64,000 nucleotides of DNA from Acidithiobacillus sp. (GCA_028697715.1 JAQVDS010000007.1:20669-84668); one strand, 5' to 3'. Shown: positions 9,281-17,585, counted from the first letter of the stretch. Notes: generated by a model not told the origin, from the sequence alone. Numbers and translations are program-made.

Positions 9281-9955
9281 ATGAATTTTACCGAGCTGTT
9301 CAAGATTGCCGCCGAGTCCGGCGGGATCCTTTTCATTATGCCCATCCTCTTGCTTATCGTCCTCTGGGTGAGCTTCGAGCGTTTTCTGTTTCTGAACCGC
9401 ATGACCCATCTGGGCGAACAATCCGCGCAGAGTCTCGATCAATTGCCGGATCTGAACGCCCACAATCTGCGCCCTCTTGCCGAGAGCACGCCGGCGCCCT
9501 TCAAAGCCCTGCTGGAAGTGCCCTTGCGCTATCCGAACATCCGCGACAGCGGACGCATGGCGGAAATTCTGCAGGAAGTGGTCATGCGCCAGGTTCCCAC
9601 CCTCGATCGCGGTTTATGGATTCTTGACACCACTGTTACCTTGGCGCCGCTGCTCGGTCTGTTGGGGACCATCGTCGGCATGTTCCATGCCTTTCAGGTG
9701 CTCGACAGTGTCAGCAACCATCCCACCGCCATAACCGGCAATGTCGCCGAGGCCCTGTTGGCGACTGCCGCCGGTCTGGTCATCGCCATCATTGGTCTGA
9801 TCACCTTCAATGGCCTGCACAATCGCATGCGCCTCGTGGTCCACCAGATGGAAACCCTGCGGACTATGCTCGTCAATCGCCTGGAGGGACTAGAGCAGCA
9901 CGAACTCGGTGCGAGTTCGGCAAAGCCGGTCTACTACGCGGCGCAGGAGGCCTAA
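9281..9955 (+). CDS. exbB: ExbB/TolQ/MotA family proton channel subunit
   Basis: Inner-membrane channel subunit that with ExbD uses proton-motive force to energise TonB. The 224-residue protein has a first membrane helix near residues 15-35 (GGILFIMPILLLIVLWVSF), a cytoplasmic domain, then two helices containing the family signature LLGLLGTIVGMFHAF and ALLATAAGLVIAIIGLI. Length is usual. It starts 50 bases after the receptor gene and five bases before exbD. Confidence 0.9.
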   Translation: MNFTELFKIAAESGGILFIMPILLLIVLWVSFERFLFLNRMTHLGEQSAQSLDQLPDLNAHNLRPLAESTPAPFKALLEVPLRYPNIRDSGRMAEILQEVVMRQVPTLDRGLWILDTTVTLAPLLGLLGTIVGMFHAFQVLDSVSNHPTAITGNVAEALLATAAGLVIAIIGLITFNGLHNRMRLVVHQMETLRTMLVNRLEGLEQHELGASSAKPVYYAAQEA

Positions 9956-9960
9956 GCACC

Positions 9961-10365
9961 ATGCAATACCTAGAGGTAAAGAAAGGCCGGGTAGAGATCA
10001 TTCCAATGATCGATATCATGTTGTTTTTATTAATTTTCTTCATCATGATCACGATCCACATGATTCCCGACCAGGGACTGCCCGCAAATATGCCGGGCTC
10101 CAGCACGGCGCAACCGCTACCCAAGCCCAAGATAGTGGTGAACCTGTATCCTGACGGTCACATCGAGGTAGAGGGCAAGACCATGACACTGAGCGCCCTG
10201 AGCGATTACCTGCACAACCATGAACCGGGCGAAACCCAGGTGACCATCGCCGCTGACAAAACAGCGGACATTCAGGCCCTGGTCAAGGTCATGGATGCCT
10301 GCCGCAGCGCCGGTGTGACGGCCATCGGCCTGGCGGCCAAAGCTGGAGGAGTGGGCGGCGCATGA
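9961..10365 (+). CDS. exbD: ExbD/TolR family biopolymer transport protein
   Basis: A 134-residue single-span protein. The N-terminal helix carries the essential membrane aspartate in PMIDIMLFLLIFFIM (residues 16-30), followed by a periplasmic domain (VVNLYPDGHIEVEG and a C-terminal VKVMDACRSAGV). It partners ExbB and TonB. Its stop overlaps the tonB start by four bases, so the three energising genes should be co-translated. Confidence 0.9.
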   Translation: MQYLEVKKGRVEIIPMIDIMLFLLIFFIMITIHMIPDQGLPANMPGSSTAQPLPKPKIVVNLYPDGHIEVEGKTMTLSALSDYLHNHEPGETQVTIAADKTADIQALVKVMDACRSAGVTAIGLAAKAGGVGGA

Positions 10366-11081
10366 GTACGGACCTACGCGGCCTAGGTAATCTGATCCAG
10401 GCGCAAAGCCCGCGACCCGCAGGGGGACGCGCTCTGCTGTTGGCGGCGGTGGTGGAAGCCGTCCTCATCGGCGTAATTGTCTGGGAAAGTGCGCAGCAGC
10501 GGACGCCGCCCCCCCCGGCTCTGCCGCCCATGCAACTGCAGCTGTTGAAAGAAGAGCCCCCCAAACCGACGCCGCCGGCACCGAAACCACCAGTACCTAC
10601 GCCCCCGAAGCCCACGCCCAAGCCGACGCCGAAACCCCAGCCGCGTCCGCTCCCGCGTCCGGCACCTCGCCCGACACCGGCACCGGTTCGCGAGGTTCTG
10701 CCCCCCAGCCCTTTGCCCAGCCCGGTGCAGGCGCCCCCGGCGCCGCCGGTCACGCCTACGCCACCACCACCGGCACCCGCCAATCCAGCGGTCAAGGCGG
10801 ATTATCTGGCCCAGGTCAAGGGCGCCATCCAGGCCGCCGTGCACTTTCCGGAAGCAGCGCGGATGCTGGGTCAGGGTGGGCGGGTGCAGGTGGAGTTCAC
10901 CCTTCAGGATGGGGTAATCACGGGTCTGCGCATATTGCAAAAAGACAGTATGGATTCTTTCAATAGCGCTGCCCTGAGCGCCGTGCGCGAGGCACGCCTC
11001 CCCGCCCTTCCGCCAGAACTCAAAGGCAAACGCTTTCAGCTGGAGCTGTGGGTAGAGTTCCTCCTGCACAACAACGACTGA
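10362..11081 (+). CDS. tonB: TonB energy-transducing protein
   Basis: A 239-residue protein with a cytoplasmic N-terminus, one membrane helix (about residues 24-42, ALLLAAVVEAVLIGVIVW), a long Pro/Lys/Thr-rich spacer (residues 48-145) able to span the periplasm, and a C-terminal TonB fold (GRVQVEFTLQDGVITGLRI, then LPALPPELKGKRFQLELWV). It transmits ExbBD energy to the outer-membrane receptor. The start overlaps the exbD stop. Confidence 0.92.
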   Translation: MSTDLRGLGNLIQAQSPRPAGGRALLLAAVVEAVLIGVIVWESAQQRTPPPPALPPMQLQLLKEEPPKPTPPAPKPPVPTPPKPTPKPTPKPQPRPLPRPAPRPTPAPVREVLPPSPLPSPVQAPPAPPVTPTPPPPAPANPAVKADYLAQVKGAIQAAVHFPEAARMLGQGGRVQVEFTLQDGVITGLRILQKDSMDSFNSAALSAVREARLPALPPELKGKRFQLELWVEFLLHNND

Positions 11082-11100
11082 ACGATAGACAGAGGCAAAC

Positions 11101-12489
11101 ATGAAAAATCAGATGCAACGTCGCGATTTCCTGCGCAGCAGTCTCGTAATTGGTAGTGCCGGGATGCTTCCCATGCCGCTATGGGCCATGAATCTCCCGG
11201 CTTCGGCCACCCGCCTCCATGCCGGGCCGATGCTGAGCTATCCGGCCTATCGCTCGGCGACGGTCTGGGTGCAGACCCTCGGACCCGCGCAAGTACAGAT
11301 CCGTTACCAAGCACAGGTCGGCAAGGGAGCGGTGCAGCACAGCGAAACGGTACAGACCAACGCAGGGAATTTCTATAGCGCCAATATCGTTCTGGATGAG
11401 TTGCAGCCAGACACCCGCTATCAAACCCAGCTCCTCCTCAACGATCAGGTCTTACCCAGTCCAGGGCCCCTGCTGCGTACCCCAAGTCTATGGAAATTCC
11501 GCGCCCCAGCGCCGGATTTCAAGGTTTTGACTGGATCCTGCGCCTACATCAACGATCCTCGCTATGATCGTCCGGGGAAGCCCTATGGTGGTGGCTATGA
11601 AATCTACGAACCCATGCGACGGGAACAGGCAGACCTGATGATTTGGCTCGGTGATAATCTGTATTTTCGTGAAGCCGACTTCGCCAGTCCTGCGGGAATG
11701 GCCCTGCGCTACTGGTCTGATCGTGCTTTTACCCCGCTGCAACGGTTTCTGAACAGCACTCCGCAGATCGCCATCTGGGACGACCACGACTATGGCCCCA
11801 ATGACAGTGACAGCAGCTTTATTTTCAAGGAGGCGGCACTGCGACTCTTTCAGTCCTACTGGCCCAACCCCAGCTTCGGCTTACCCGGCACGCCCGGCGT
11901 ATTTACCCAGCAATCGGTCTACGATGCCGACTTCTTCCTGCTCGACGACCGCTGGTATCGGGATGCCGATGCGGCTGCGGCATCCCGCGGCAAGGTCATG
12001 TTTGGCAAGATGCAACTGGATTGGCTCAAAAATGCGCTGTTGAGCTCCCATGCCCGTTTCAAATTCGTCGCGGCAGGCGGACAGATGCTGAATGATGACG
12101 ACGCGTATGAGGGCTGGAATCTCTACCCGGAAGAACGGCAGGAATTCCTCGACTGGCTGGCAAACAACCAAATTCGCGGGGTGATTTTTTTGTCGGGCGA
12201 TCGTCACATTTCCGAACTCATGCGTCGCCCGCGCCCGCGCTACAGCGGCAAGCATGACTACCCCCTCTGGGAAATCACCAGTTCCCCCCTCAATTCCGGG
12301 CCTGCCAAGGGCGATCACAATCCTTACCGCGTACCTGGAACTCTGGTGCAGGAGCGCAATTACTGCTCTCTCGGCTTCCACGGTCAAGGCCGTGATCGCC
12401 AGCTCCTGGTGAGCTGCAAAGACGTCCATGGACGCACACTGTGGCAACACCGCATCACCAGTCGGGATCTCGGCTACGACTCTGCCTGA
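11101..12489 (+). CDS. PhoD-like metallophosphatase, Tat-exported
   Basis: A 462-residue phosphatase predicted to act in the periplasm or at the cell surface. The N-terminus has a twin-arginine motif RRDFLRSS and a hydrophobic stretch, expected for folding before export. An N-terminal beta-sandwich (about residues 40-125) precedes the metallophosphatase domain: MIWLGDNLY, IAIWDDHDYGPND, FLSGDRHISEL. Family members are phosphodiesterase/alkaline phosphatases using Ca and Fe ions. It lies 19 bases after tonB on the same strand, consistent with operon membership, and its 3' end overlaps the convergent regulator gene by 16 bases. Confidence 0.88.
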   Translation: MKNQMQRRDFLRSSLVIGSAGMLPMPLWAMNLPASATRLHAGPMLSYPAYRSATVWVQTLGPAQVQIRYQAQVGKGAVQHSETVQTNAGNFYSANIVLDELQPDTRYQTQLLLNDQVLPSPGPLLRTPSLWKFRAPAPDFKVLTGSCAYINDPRYDRPGKPYGGGYEIYEPMRREQADLMIWLGDNLYFREADFASPAGMALRYWSDRAFTPLQRFLNSTPQIAIWDDHDYGPNDSDSSFIFKEAALRLFQSYWPNPSFGLPGTPGVFTQQSVYDADFFLLDDRWYRDADAAAASRGKVMFGKMQLDWLKNALLSSHARFKFVAAGGQMLNDDDAYEGWNLYPEERQEFLDWLANNQIRGVIFLSGDRHISELMRRPRPRYSGKHDYPLWEITSSPLNSGPAKGDHNPYRVPGTLVQERNYCSLGFHGQGRDRQLLVSCKDVHGRTLWQHRITSRDLGYDSA

Positions 12490-13166
12490 CCGGGTTCGAA
12501 ACGGTAGCCGATTCCCCGCTCGGTGAGCAGGAAACGTGGCTGTTTGGGATTATCCTCGATGATCTTACGCAGCCGCGTGACCCGCACATCGATACTCCGG
12601 TCAAAGCGGCCATCCTCCTCTCCCCCAAGAATTTGCAGCAAGGTATCGCGACTGAGAATTCGGCGGGGCCGCTGGGCAAAGACCAGTAGCAGTTCCATTT
12701 CGGCCGGATTGAGGTCCAGTTCCTGCCCATCGGCGAACAGGCGTCGGCTGGCAAAATCCAGTCGGAAACGCCCAAATGACAGGCTGGAGCTGGGCTCCTC
12801 GCGTCCCTGTCGACGCAACAAGGAACGCAAACGAGCCACCAACTCCCGCGCATTGAAGGGTTTGGCGAGGTAGTCATCGACGCCGCTTTCCAGGCCACTG
12901 ATGCGATCATCGTCATCCCCTCGTGCCGAGAGCATCAGCACCGGCGGGGCGTTCTTGCCACGCAACTCCTTGACGAGGGCTATACCGTCTTTGCCGCCGG
13001 GGAGCATCCAGTCGAGGATGAGCACGTCGATCGCGCCGTGGGAAAGCTGCTGCCACATCTCCGTGCCATTGCCCGCCAGGAGTACACCAAAACCCTCTTT
13101 CTCCAGAAAACCTTTCAGCATCTGTGCCAAGCGCAAATCGTCGTCGACGATCAGAACCACAGCCAT
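12474..13166 (-). CDS. OmpR/PhoB-family response regulator
   Basis: A 230-residue two-component regulator. The receiver domain has the acidic pocket VDDD at 6-9, the phospho-acceptor aspartate in LILDWMLPG and the conserved lysine in YLAKPF; a winged-helix DNA-binding domain follows (LNPAEMELLLVF, DVRVTRLRKIIEDNP, RGIGYRF). The C-terminal domain reads closer to OmpR than PhoB. ATG 13166 begins the receiver domain; a longer frame reaching 13376 has no domain support. No histidine kinase is adjacent, so its partner is unknown. It is convergent with the phosphatase gene. Confidence 0.9.
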   Translation of the reverse strand: MAVVLIVDDDLRLAQMLKGFLEKEGFGVLLAGNGTEMWQQLSHGAIDVLILDWMLPGGKDGIALVKELRGKNAPPVLMLSARGDDDDRISGLESGVDDYLAKPFNARELVARLRSLLRRQGREEPSSSLSFGRFRLDFASRRLFADGQELDLNPAEMELLLVFAQRPRRILSRDTLLQILGGEEDGRFDRSIDVRVTRLRKIIEDNPKQPRFLLTERGIGYRFEPGQAES

Positions 13167-13287
13167 GAATCGCTCACTCTTCAGCCCCTCAGGAAATAAT
13201 TCTGAAACAATTCCCTTGCAGAATCCAGAATATTGAATGTGGGTGCGATTCCGCATCTGCACTCTAGCGGTTGTTTTGCGGCTATTA

Positions 13288-13313
13288 GACGGGCAGCTCG
13301 CCCGTCTTTTTTT
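13288..13313 (+). terminator. Intrinsic terminator 1 of tandem repeat
   Basis: GACGGGC (13288-13294) and GCCCGTC (13300-13306) form a perfect 7-bp stem with a five-base loop (an extra A-T pair extends it), followed by seven T. Polarity is plus strand only. Confidence 0.85.
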
Positions 13314-13530
13314 ATCCCGAGCGCCATCGCTACTCCAGAATATTCCAGCGCACACCCGGAAATATTCTCGAAACATTACCCCGGCATTCTACCTTTCAAG
13401 GAAGGCGATCTACCCAAGCCTCGGGAGTTGGAGCGTACCATTCAGGGCAAACAGGCCAAGACCTGGCAGCCAAAAAGTTTGTAGCGGTTGTTTTGCGGCT
13501 ATTAGACGGGCACCTCGCCCGTCTTTTTTT
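13314..13530 (+). ncRNA. Candidate small RNA, copy A of tandem repeat
   Basis: The body downstream of the first terminator ends in a second intrinsic terminator (13505-13530). Just before it lie a small CAGG...CCTG hairpin (about 13452-13465), an A-rich/U-rich single-stranded stretch AAAAAGTTTG, then the terminator. A plus-strand transcript ending here would be a typical Hfq-type small RNA 3' end. Start site and existence are unproven; the sequence is shared with copy B. Confidence 0.35.
13505..13530 (+). terminator. Intrinsic terminator 2 of tandem repeat
   Basis: Identical stem to terminator 1 (GACGGGC/GCCCGTC) with loop ACCTC and seven T at 13524-13530. Confidence 0.85.
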
Positions 13531-13748
13531 ATCCTGAGCGCCATCGCTACTCCAGAATGTTCCAGCGTACACCCGGAAATATTCTTGAAACATTACCCCG
13601 GCATTCTACCGCTCAAAGAAGGCGATCTACCCAAGCCTCGGGGAGTCGGAGCGTACGATTCAGGATAAGCAGGCCAAGACCTGGCAGCCAAAAAGTTTGT
13701 AGCGGTTGTTTTGCGGCTATTAGACGGGCACCTCGCCCGTCTTTTTTT
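13531..13748 (+). ncRNA. Candidate small RNA, copy B of tandem repeat
   Basis: Second copy of the repeat body, ending in the third intrinsic terminator at 13723-13748. It keeps the CAGG...CCTG hairpin, the AAAAAGTTTG linker and the terminator while differing from copy A at scattered sites (for example GCGCAC to GCGTAC and CTCGAAAC to CTTGAAAC). It ends about 50 bases before orn, so it could alternatively be part of an orn leader. Transcription unproven. Confidence 0.35.
13723..13748 (+). terminator. Intrinsic terminator 3 of tandem repeat
   Basis: Same stem and loop as terminator 2, T run at 13742-13748. It sits 50 bases upstream of orn, so orn transcription must start between it and 13798 or read through it. 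Confidence 0.85.
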
Positions 13749-13797
13749 ATCCGGGCGAGAGCATGGTACCATGCCGCGGTGATCATGAGGAGAGCCA

Positions 13798-14373
13798 ATG
13801 GACCCCAAAAGTCAGCGCCTAGTCTGGATCGACCTCGAGATGACTGGTCTACAGCCGCAGCAGGATCAGATCCTGGAAATCGCCAGTATCATCACCGACA
13901 ACCAACTGCGCGTTATCTGCGAGGGTCCCGTGTTGGCAGTCCACCACGAGGAATCCGTGCTGCGCGCCATGGACGACTGGAATCAACGCACCCATGGGGC
14001 TTCTGGGCTGATTGATCGCGTGCGCGTCAGTCGCCTCGACCTAGCCGCTGTGGAAACGCAAACCCTGGATTTTCTCTCCGCCCACGTCACTCCTGGCACC
14101 TCCCCTCTCTGTGGCAATAGCGTCTGTCAGGATCGCCGTTTCCTCGCACAGCACATGCCACGCCTGGAGCGATTTTTCCATTACCGTCTGATCGATGTCT
14201 CAACCCTGAAGGAATTGAGCGCCCGCTGGTATCCCAAACTTCCCCGCTTCCAGAAGTCGGAACGCCATGAGGCCCTCAGCGATATCCGTGAGTCCATAGA
14301 GGAGCTACGCTACTATCGCAAGACCATCCTGAGTGATCCGGATTGGGAAGAGGAGAACCCGGAGTTTGTTTGA
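13798..14373 (+). CDS. orn: Oligoribonuclease
   Basis: A 3'-5' exoribonuclease of the DEDDh family that clears 2-5 nt RNAs and pGpG. The 191-residue product has [10 protein letters not shown] (DxE motif, residues 9-18), [25 protein letters not shown] (second acidic motif), [12 protein letters not shown] and the closing ERHEALSDI with catalytic His and Asp. GAGGAGA lies about five bases before the ATG. Length and motifs match the family exactly. Confidence 0.96.
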   Translation: MDPKSQRLVWIDLEMTGLQPQQDQILEIASIITDNQLRVICEGPVLAVHHEESVLRAMDDWNQRTHGASGLIDRVRVSRLDLAAVETQTLDFLSAHVTPGTSPLCGNSVCQDRRFLAQHMPRLERFFHYRLIDVSTLKELSARWYPKLPRFQKSERHEALSDIRESIEELRYYRKTILSDPDWEEENPEFV

Positions 14374-14376
14374 CGT

Positions 14377-14619
14377 CTATTTGACTGGGGTTGGCAGGTT
14401 CTGGATCAGATCGACGCGCACGCGAATCTCCGTGTCGTCCTCCAGCACCCGACAACGCAGGTAATCGGCACTTTCCCCCGCCTCCACGGCAAGGGGCAGA
14501 ACCACTGTCATGTAGTGGGTCTGATCCTGCTCATCGACCCAGTGCAGTCGCATCTGCTCTGATGTTAGGATGGCAATTTCCAGACGCTCGGCGATCTGTC
14601 GTGGCGTATGAGTTGACAT
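14377..14619 (-). CDS. Small protein resembling Rho-binding antiterminator Rof
   Basis: An 80-residue acidic protein (MSTHTPRQIAERLEIAILT...). The pattern LEIAIL, a beta-hairpin with a Gln/Thr turn, ADYLRCRVLEDDTEIRVRVDLIQNL resembles the Sm-like Rof/YaeO fold, in which a short helix is followed by a five-strand barrel and a conserved LRLDxI stretch. Similarity is by eye and weak. The ATG at 14619 starts the conserved part; a longer frame reaches 14676. It ends three bases after orn on the opposite strand and is divergent from the monooxygenase gene. Confidence 0.5.
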   Translation of the reverse strand: MSTHTPRQIAERLEIAILTSEQMRLHWVDEQDQTHYMTVVLPLAVEAGESADYLRCRVLEDDTEIRVRVDLIQNLPTPVK

Positions 14620-14634
14620 GGAGTCTCCCGAATC

Positions 14635-15720
14635 ATGCAGGTGGATCTCTTCTACGAACTGGCGGTACCCGCCCATCTTCCGCGTAGCGAGCTACAAGTC
14701 TATCACGAAACCCTGGAGGAGCTCGCGCTGGCGGACGCGCTGGGCTTTCATGGCGCCTGGTTGGTAGAACACCACTTCATGCGCGAGTATTCGCATTCCA
14801 GCGCCCCTGAGGTCTTTCTGGCCGCCGCTAGTCAGCGTGCTCAGCGGCTGCGTCTTGGCCACGCCGTCATCGCCCTACCCTACAACAACGCCGTGCGGGT
14901 GGCAGAACGCGTTGCGGCACTCGACCTTCTCTCTAATGGCCGCCTGGAGGTGGGGATCGGCCGCGGCTTCTCGCCGCGAGAATATGCTATCTTTGGCGCC
15001 GCAATGAGTGACAGCCGCGCCCATCTGCAAGAGGGCTTGGCGATTCTGCGTGCCGCGGGAGGGGGGCCGGTGCAGCACCAGGGCAAGCTGTACCAGCTGG
15101 AAAACATCGATATTCTACCCAAACCGCTACAACAACCCCATCCGCCGCTCTGGGTCGCCGCCGTCAGTCCGCAAACCTTTAGCTGGGCCGCGCAGGAAGG
15201 CATCGGCGTGCTCAGTGGTCCATTCAAACCGTGGTTTCTGATCAAGCAGGACCTGAAAGCCTACCGCCGCGCCGTGCAAGCAAGTTCGTATGCCGCCATG
15301 CCCGGCTTCAATCCGCATTTTGCCATGACCATTGGCTGCCTGTGTCTGGAAGATGGCGCAGAAGCGCGGCGCTTGGCCGAAGGCTTCACCTGGTATTATC
15401 AGCGTCTGCTCGATCAGACCCGGCCCGTGCTGGCGCAGTTACGTGAAAGTTACGAGTATTACCATCGCCTGGCATTTCTCGAACCGCTACTGCGAAAAGG
15501 CCTGAGCCTGCGCCTGCTGGAGACCATGGGCATGGTCGTGGTGGGCACCCCCGAGCAGTGCCGCAAAGGGCTGGCGCGCTATGCCCGGGCAGGGGTGGAT
15601 CGCCTGCTGCTGGCGGTAGGTGCGGGTATGGTTTCTTCCGATGTTACGCGGCGCTCCCTCGAACTCCTGGCCCACGAAGTCTTGCCCGCGCTGAACGACT
15701 CCCCTGCCGACGCGGCATGA
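14635..15720 (+). CDS. LLM-class flavin-dependent oxidoreductase
   Basis: A 361-residue luciferase-like TIM-barrel monooxygenase. Recognisable blocks are LALADALGFHGAWLVEHHF (substrate/flavin wall), RLRLGHAVIALPYNNAVRVAERVAALDLLSNGRLEVGIGRG split across residues 77-116, and the closing MVVVGTPEQCRKGLARY with AGVDRLLLAV. It would use reduced FMN from a partner reductase; substrate unknown. Its stop overlaps the start of the downstream epimerase gene (ATGA), so the two are likely co-translated. Confidence 0.88.
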   Translation: MQVDLFYELAVPAHLPRSELQVYHETLEELALADALGFHGAWLVEHHFMREYSHSSAPEVFLAAASQRAQRLRLGHAVIALPYNNAVRVAERVAALDLLSNGRLEVGIGRGFSPREYAIFGAAMSDSRAHLQEGLAILRAAGGGPVQHQGKLYQLENIDILPKPLQQPHPPLWVAAVSPQTFSWAAQEGIGVLSGPFKPWFLIKQDLKAYRRAVQASSYAAMPGFNPHFAMTIGCLCLEDGAEARRLAEGFTWYYQRLLDQTRPVLAQLRESYEYYHRLAFLEPLLRKGLSLRLLETMGMVVVGTPEQCRKGLARYARAGVDRLLLAVGAGMVSSDVTRRSLELLAHEVLPALNDSPADAA

Positions 15721-16658
15721 GCCGCATTCTGCTCACCGGGGCGGCTGGCCATACGGCAAGCGTCCTGCTGCCACGCCTGCTGGAACACCCAGACAGGCCC
15801 GAGATCATCGCCTTCGATCTTCTGCCTGCCACAATGCGGCACCCACGCCTGCACTGGCGGCAGGGTGATTTGCGTGCAGTCGACTGGCAACCCATTCTGG
15901 CGGGCGTGGACAGCGTCATCCATCTCGCCTTTGTGGTGCTCAGCCCGCGTCTAGGTCGGCAGCGCCATTGGCGGGCAGAGATGGCTGAAATCAATCGCGA
16001 GGGCAGCGGGCGCTTGCTGCAGGCAGCGAGTAGCGTCGGGGTCGAGCGCTTCGTGTACAGTAGTAGCGTGGCGGTCTATGGCGCTTGGCCAGATAATCCA
16101 GAAGGCATCAGCGAGGACCAGCCGTTGCGTCCGCCGCCGGGCTTTGCCTACGCAGAAGACAAGACTTCCGTCGAAGCGCTGATGCAGGAATACAGCCTGC
16201 GCCATCCAGAATTGCGACTCAGCCGCTTGCGTCTGCATGCCATAGTCGGGCAACACGCCCAGCCTCTGGTGAATGCCATCGCCTGCTCACCAATTGGCCT
16301 GCGCCTCCCCAATCCTGATCTGCCCATTCAATGTCTGCATGAGGAAGACGCCGCTGCCGCCATCCTGGCCGCCTGGGAGCGGGGCGCGCACGGGGCTTTC
16401 AACATCGCCGCGCCGGAGCCCGTGGCCTGGTCACAAATTCCGCGACGATGGCAACTCCCTGTCAGGCCACGGCAACTACACTGGCTGCACCAAAGACTGC
16501 GCCCCTTCACTCGGCGCCTAGGGGACCCGGGTTGGCTGCTGGGCTTGCAATATCCCCTGATTGTGAGCTGTCAGCGCGCGGAAGAGGAATTAGGCTGGCA
16601 CCCCGGCTATACTGTGGGCGAAGCCTTGGCATCGCTCCCCTGTGGCAAGTCCGCGTAG
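15717..16658 (+). CDS. NAD-dependent epimerase/dehydratase (extended SDR)
   Basis: A 313-residue extended short-chain dehydrogenase. The Rossmann motif is LLTGAAGHTASVLL (GxxGxxA variant) near residue 5; DSVIHLAFVV and FVYSSSVAVYG give the NAD-site and catalytic Ser; FAYAEDKTSVEAL has the Tyr and Lys of a YxxxK-type pair with unusual spacing (YAEDK). The ATG at 15717 overlaps the previous stop. Substrate is not evident; sugar nucleotide or steroid-like. The 3' end overlaps the convergent uracil-DNA glycosylase gene by 52 bases. Confidence 0.85.
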   Translation: MSRILLTGAAGHTASVLLPRLLEHPDRPEIIAFDLLPATMRHPRLHWRQGDLRAVDWQPILAGVDSVIHLAFVVLSPRLGRQRHWRAEMAEINREGSGRLLQAASSVGVERFVYSSSVAVYGAWPDNPEGISEDQPLRPPPGFAYAEDKTSVEALMQEYSLRHPELRLSRLRLHAIVGQHAQPLVNAIACSPIGLRLPNPDLPIQCLHEEDAAAAILAAWERGAHGAFNIAAPEPVAWSQIPRRWQLPVRPRQLHWLHQRLRPFTRRLGDPGWLLGLQYPLIVSCQRAEEELGWHPGYTVGEALASLPCGKSA

Positions 16659-17509
16659 GTTTGCAGAGCCAGTTTGAGATCTTCCCAGACCTTGCGTTTT
16701 TCAATGGGATTCCGCAGCAAATAGGCGGGGTGATAGGTAACGATGAGGGGAATATCGCCGTAGCGTTGCACGAAGCCGCGTAAACTCGCGAGCGGCTCGG
16801 CGCTCTGCAGCAGACTCTGCGCCGCGAAACGTCCCATGGCCACGATGATGCGCGGTTGCAGCAAAGCAATCTGGCGCTGCAGAAAGGGCAGGCAAGAGCG
16901 CACCTCGGGGCCGAGAGGGTCGCGATTCTGCGGCGGGCGGCATTTCAACACATTCGCAATATAGACCTGCTCCTGCCGACTGAGCCCCATTGCTCCGAGC
17001 ATGGAATCGAGCAACTGTCCAGCACGACCGACAAAGGCCTCACCGCGGCGATCTTCCTCGGCCCCAGGCGCTTCCCCCACAAAAAGCCAGGGGCTCGGCC
17101 GAGTACCCGCACCAACAACGGCATTCTTCCGGGTTTCGCCCAGACTGCAGGCGCGACAGGCATGGATACTCGCCTCGAGCACGGCCCAATCCATGCGCGC
17201 GATGCGTGCGACACGATCCTCTTCTGGAGCTGGCTCAACATCTGTCGGTGTCGCGGTTTCAACTGCTGGGATTGCCGGCGGTTGCGGTCCTGCGCCAGCA
17301 TCGGCCAAGGGATCCTCCGCGGAAAGCTCTGGAATGTCCTCGATCGCCCTCACGGGAGGCGTGGCGGGCATGTCTGACAAACGGGTAACGGGCACCAAAC
17401 GGGCCTCTTGCTGCTGAGATGTCGACTGTCCCTCCATGACCTCTGGCAGGGCCACCTCGAGCAACTGCAGATAGACGATTTGCGCTGGACTGAAAATCTT
17501 GCTGATCAT
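16607..17509 (-). CDS. Type-4 uracil-DNA glycosylase (Fe-S)
   Basis: Removes uracil arising from cytosine deamination. The catalytic core has HACRACSLGETRKNAVVG (first Cys pair), LFVGEAPGAEEDRRGEAFVG (uracil pocket and water-activating motif), NVLKCRPPQNRDP, then a fourth Cys after EVRS, and TYHPAYLLR. The four Cys can hold a [4Fe-4S] cluster as in the family. About 110 N-terminal residues are low-complexity Pro/Ala/Glu, an extension seen in several proteobacterial members. ATG 17509 is chosen; a longer frame to 17632 lacks support. Confidence 0.9.
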   Translation of the reverse strand: MISKIFSPAQIVYLQLLEVALPEVMEGQSTSQQQEARLVPVTRLSDMPATPPVRAIEDIPELSAEDPLADAGAGPQPPAIPAVETATPTDVEPAPEEDRVARIARMDWAVLEASIHACRACSLGETRKNAVVGAGTRPSPWLFVGEAPGAEEDRRGEAFVGRAGQLLDSMLGAMGLSRQEQVYIANVLKCRPPQNRDPLGPEVRSCLPFLQRQIALLQPRIIVAMGRFAAQSLLQSAEPLASLRGFVQRYGDIPLIVTYHPAYLLRNPIEKRKVWEDLKLALQTYADLPQGSDAKASPTV

Positions 17510-17585
17510 GCTGGGATGATAGCCCCTCTCTGAATCACAAAGAAACCTGCTCGGAAAGTCGACGCGGTGAAGTAACGCCAGAGGA

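Larger units (their letters stand above)
13265..13755 (+). repeat. Tandem 217/218-bp direct repeats with three terminators
   Basis: A sequence starting TAGCGGTTGTTTTGCGGC recurs at 13265, 13482 and 13700. The first two copies continue for a full period of about 190 further bases with scattered substitutions; the third stops soon after its hairpin. The order is therefore terminator, body A, terminator, body B, terminator. The substitutions show no codon bias toward synonymous change, so I read it as non-coding. The array fills the region between the OmpR-family regulator (minus strand) and orn (plus strand). No clear promoter was seen. Confidence 0.85.

Noticed and set aside
12474..13166. Naming the response regulator phoB
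   Set aside because: C-terminal sequence resembles OmpR more than PhoB and no pho genes are next to it.
13237..13668. Long open frame through the tandem repeats
   Set aside because: The same frame is simply repeated by the 217-bp period, reads through the terminator hairpins, and the substitutions do not follow codon positions.
13265..13755. CRISPR array
   Set aside because: Only two full units with a 217/218-bp period and no short repeats alternating with unique spacers; no cas genes in the window.
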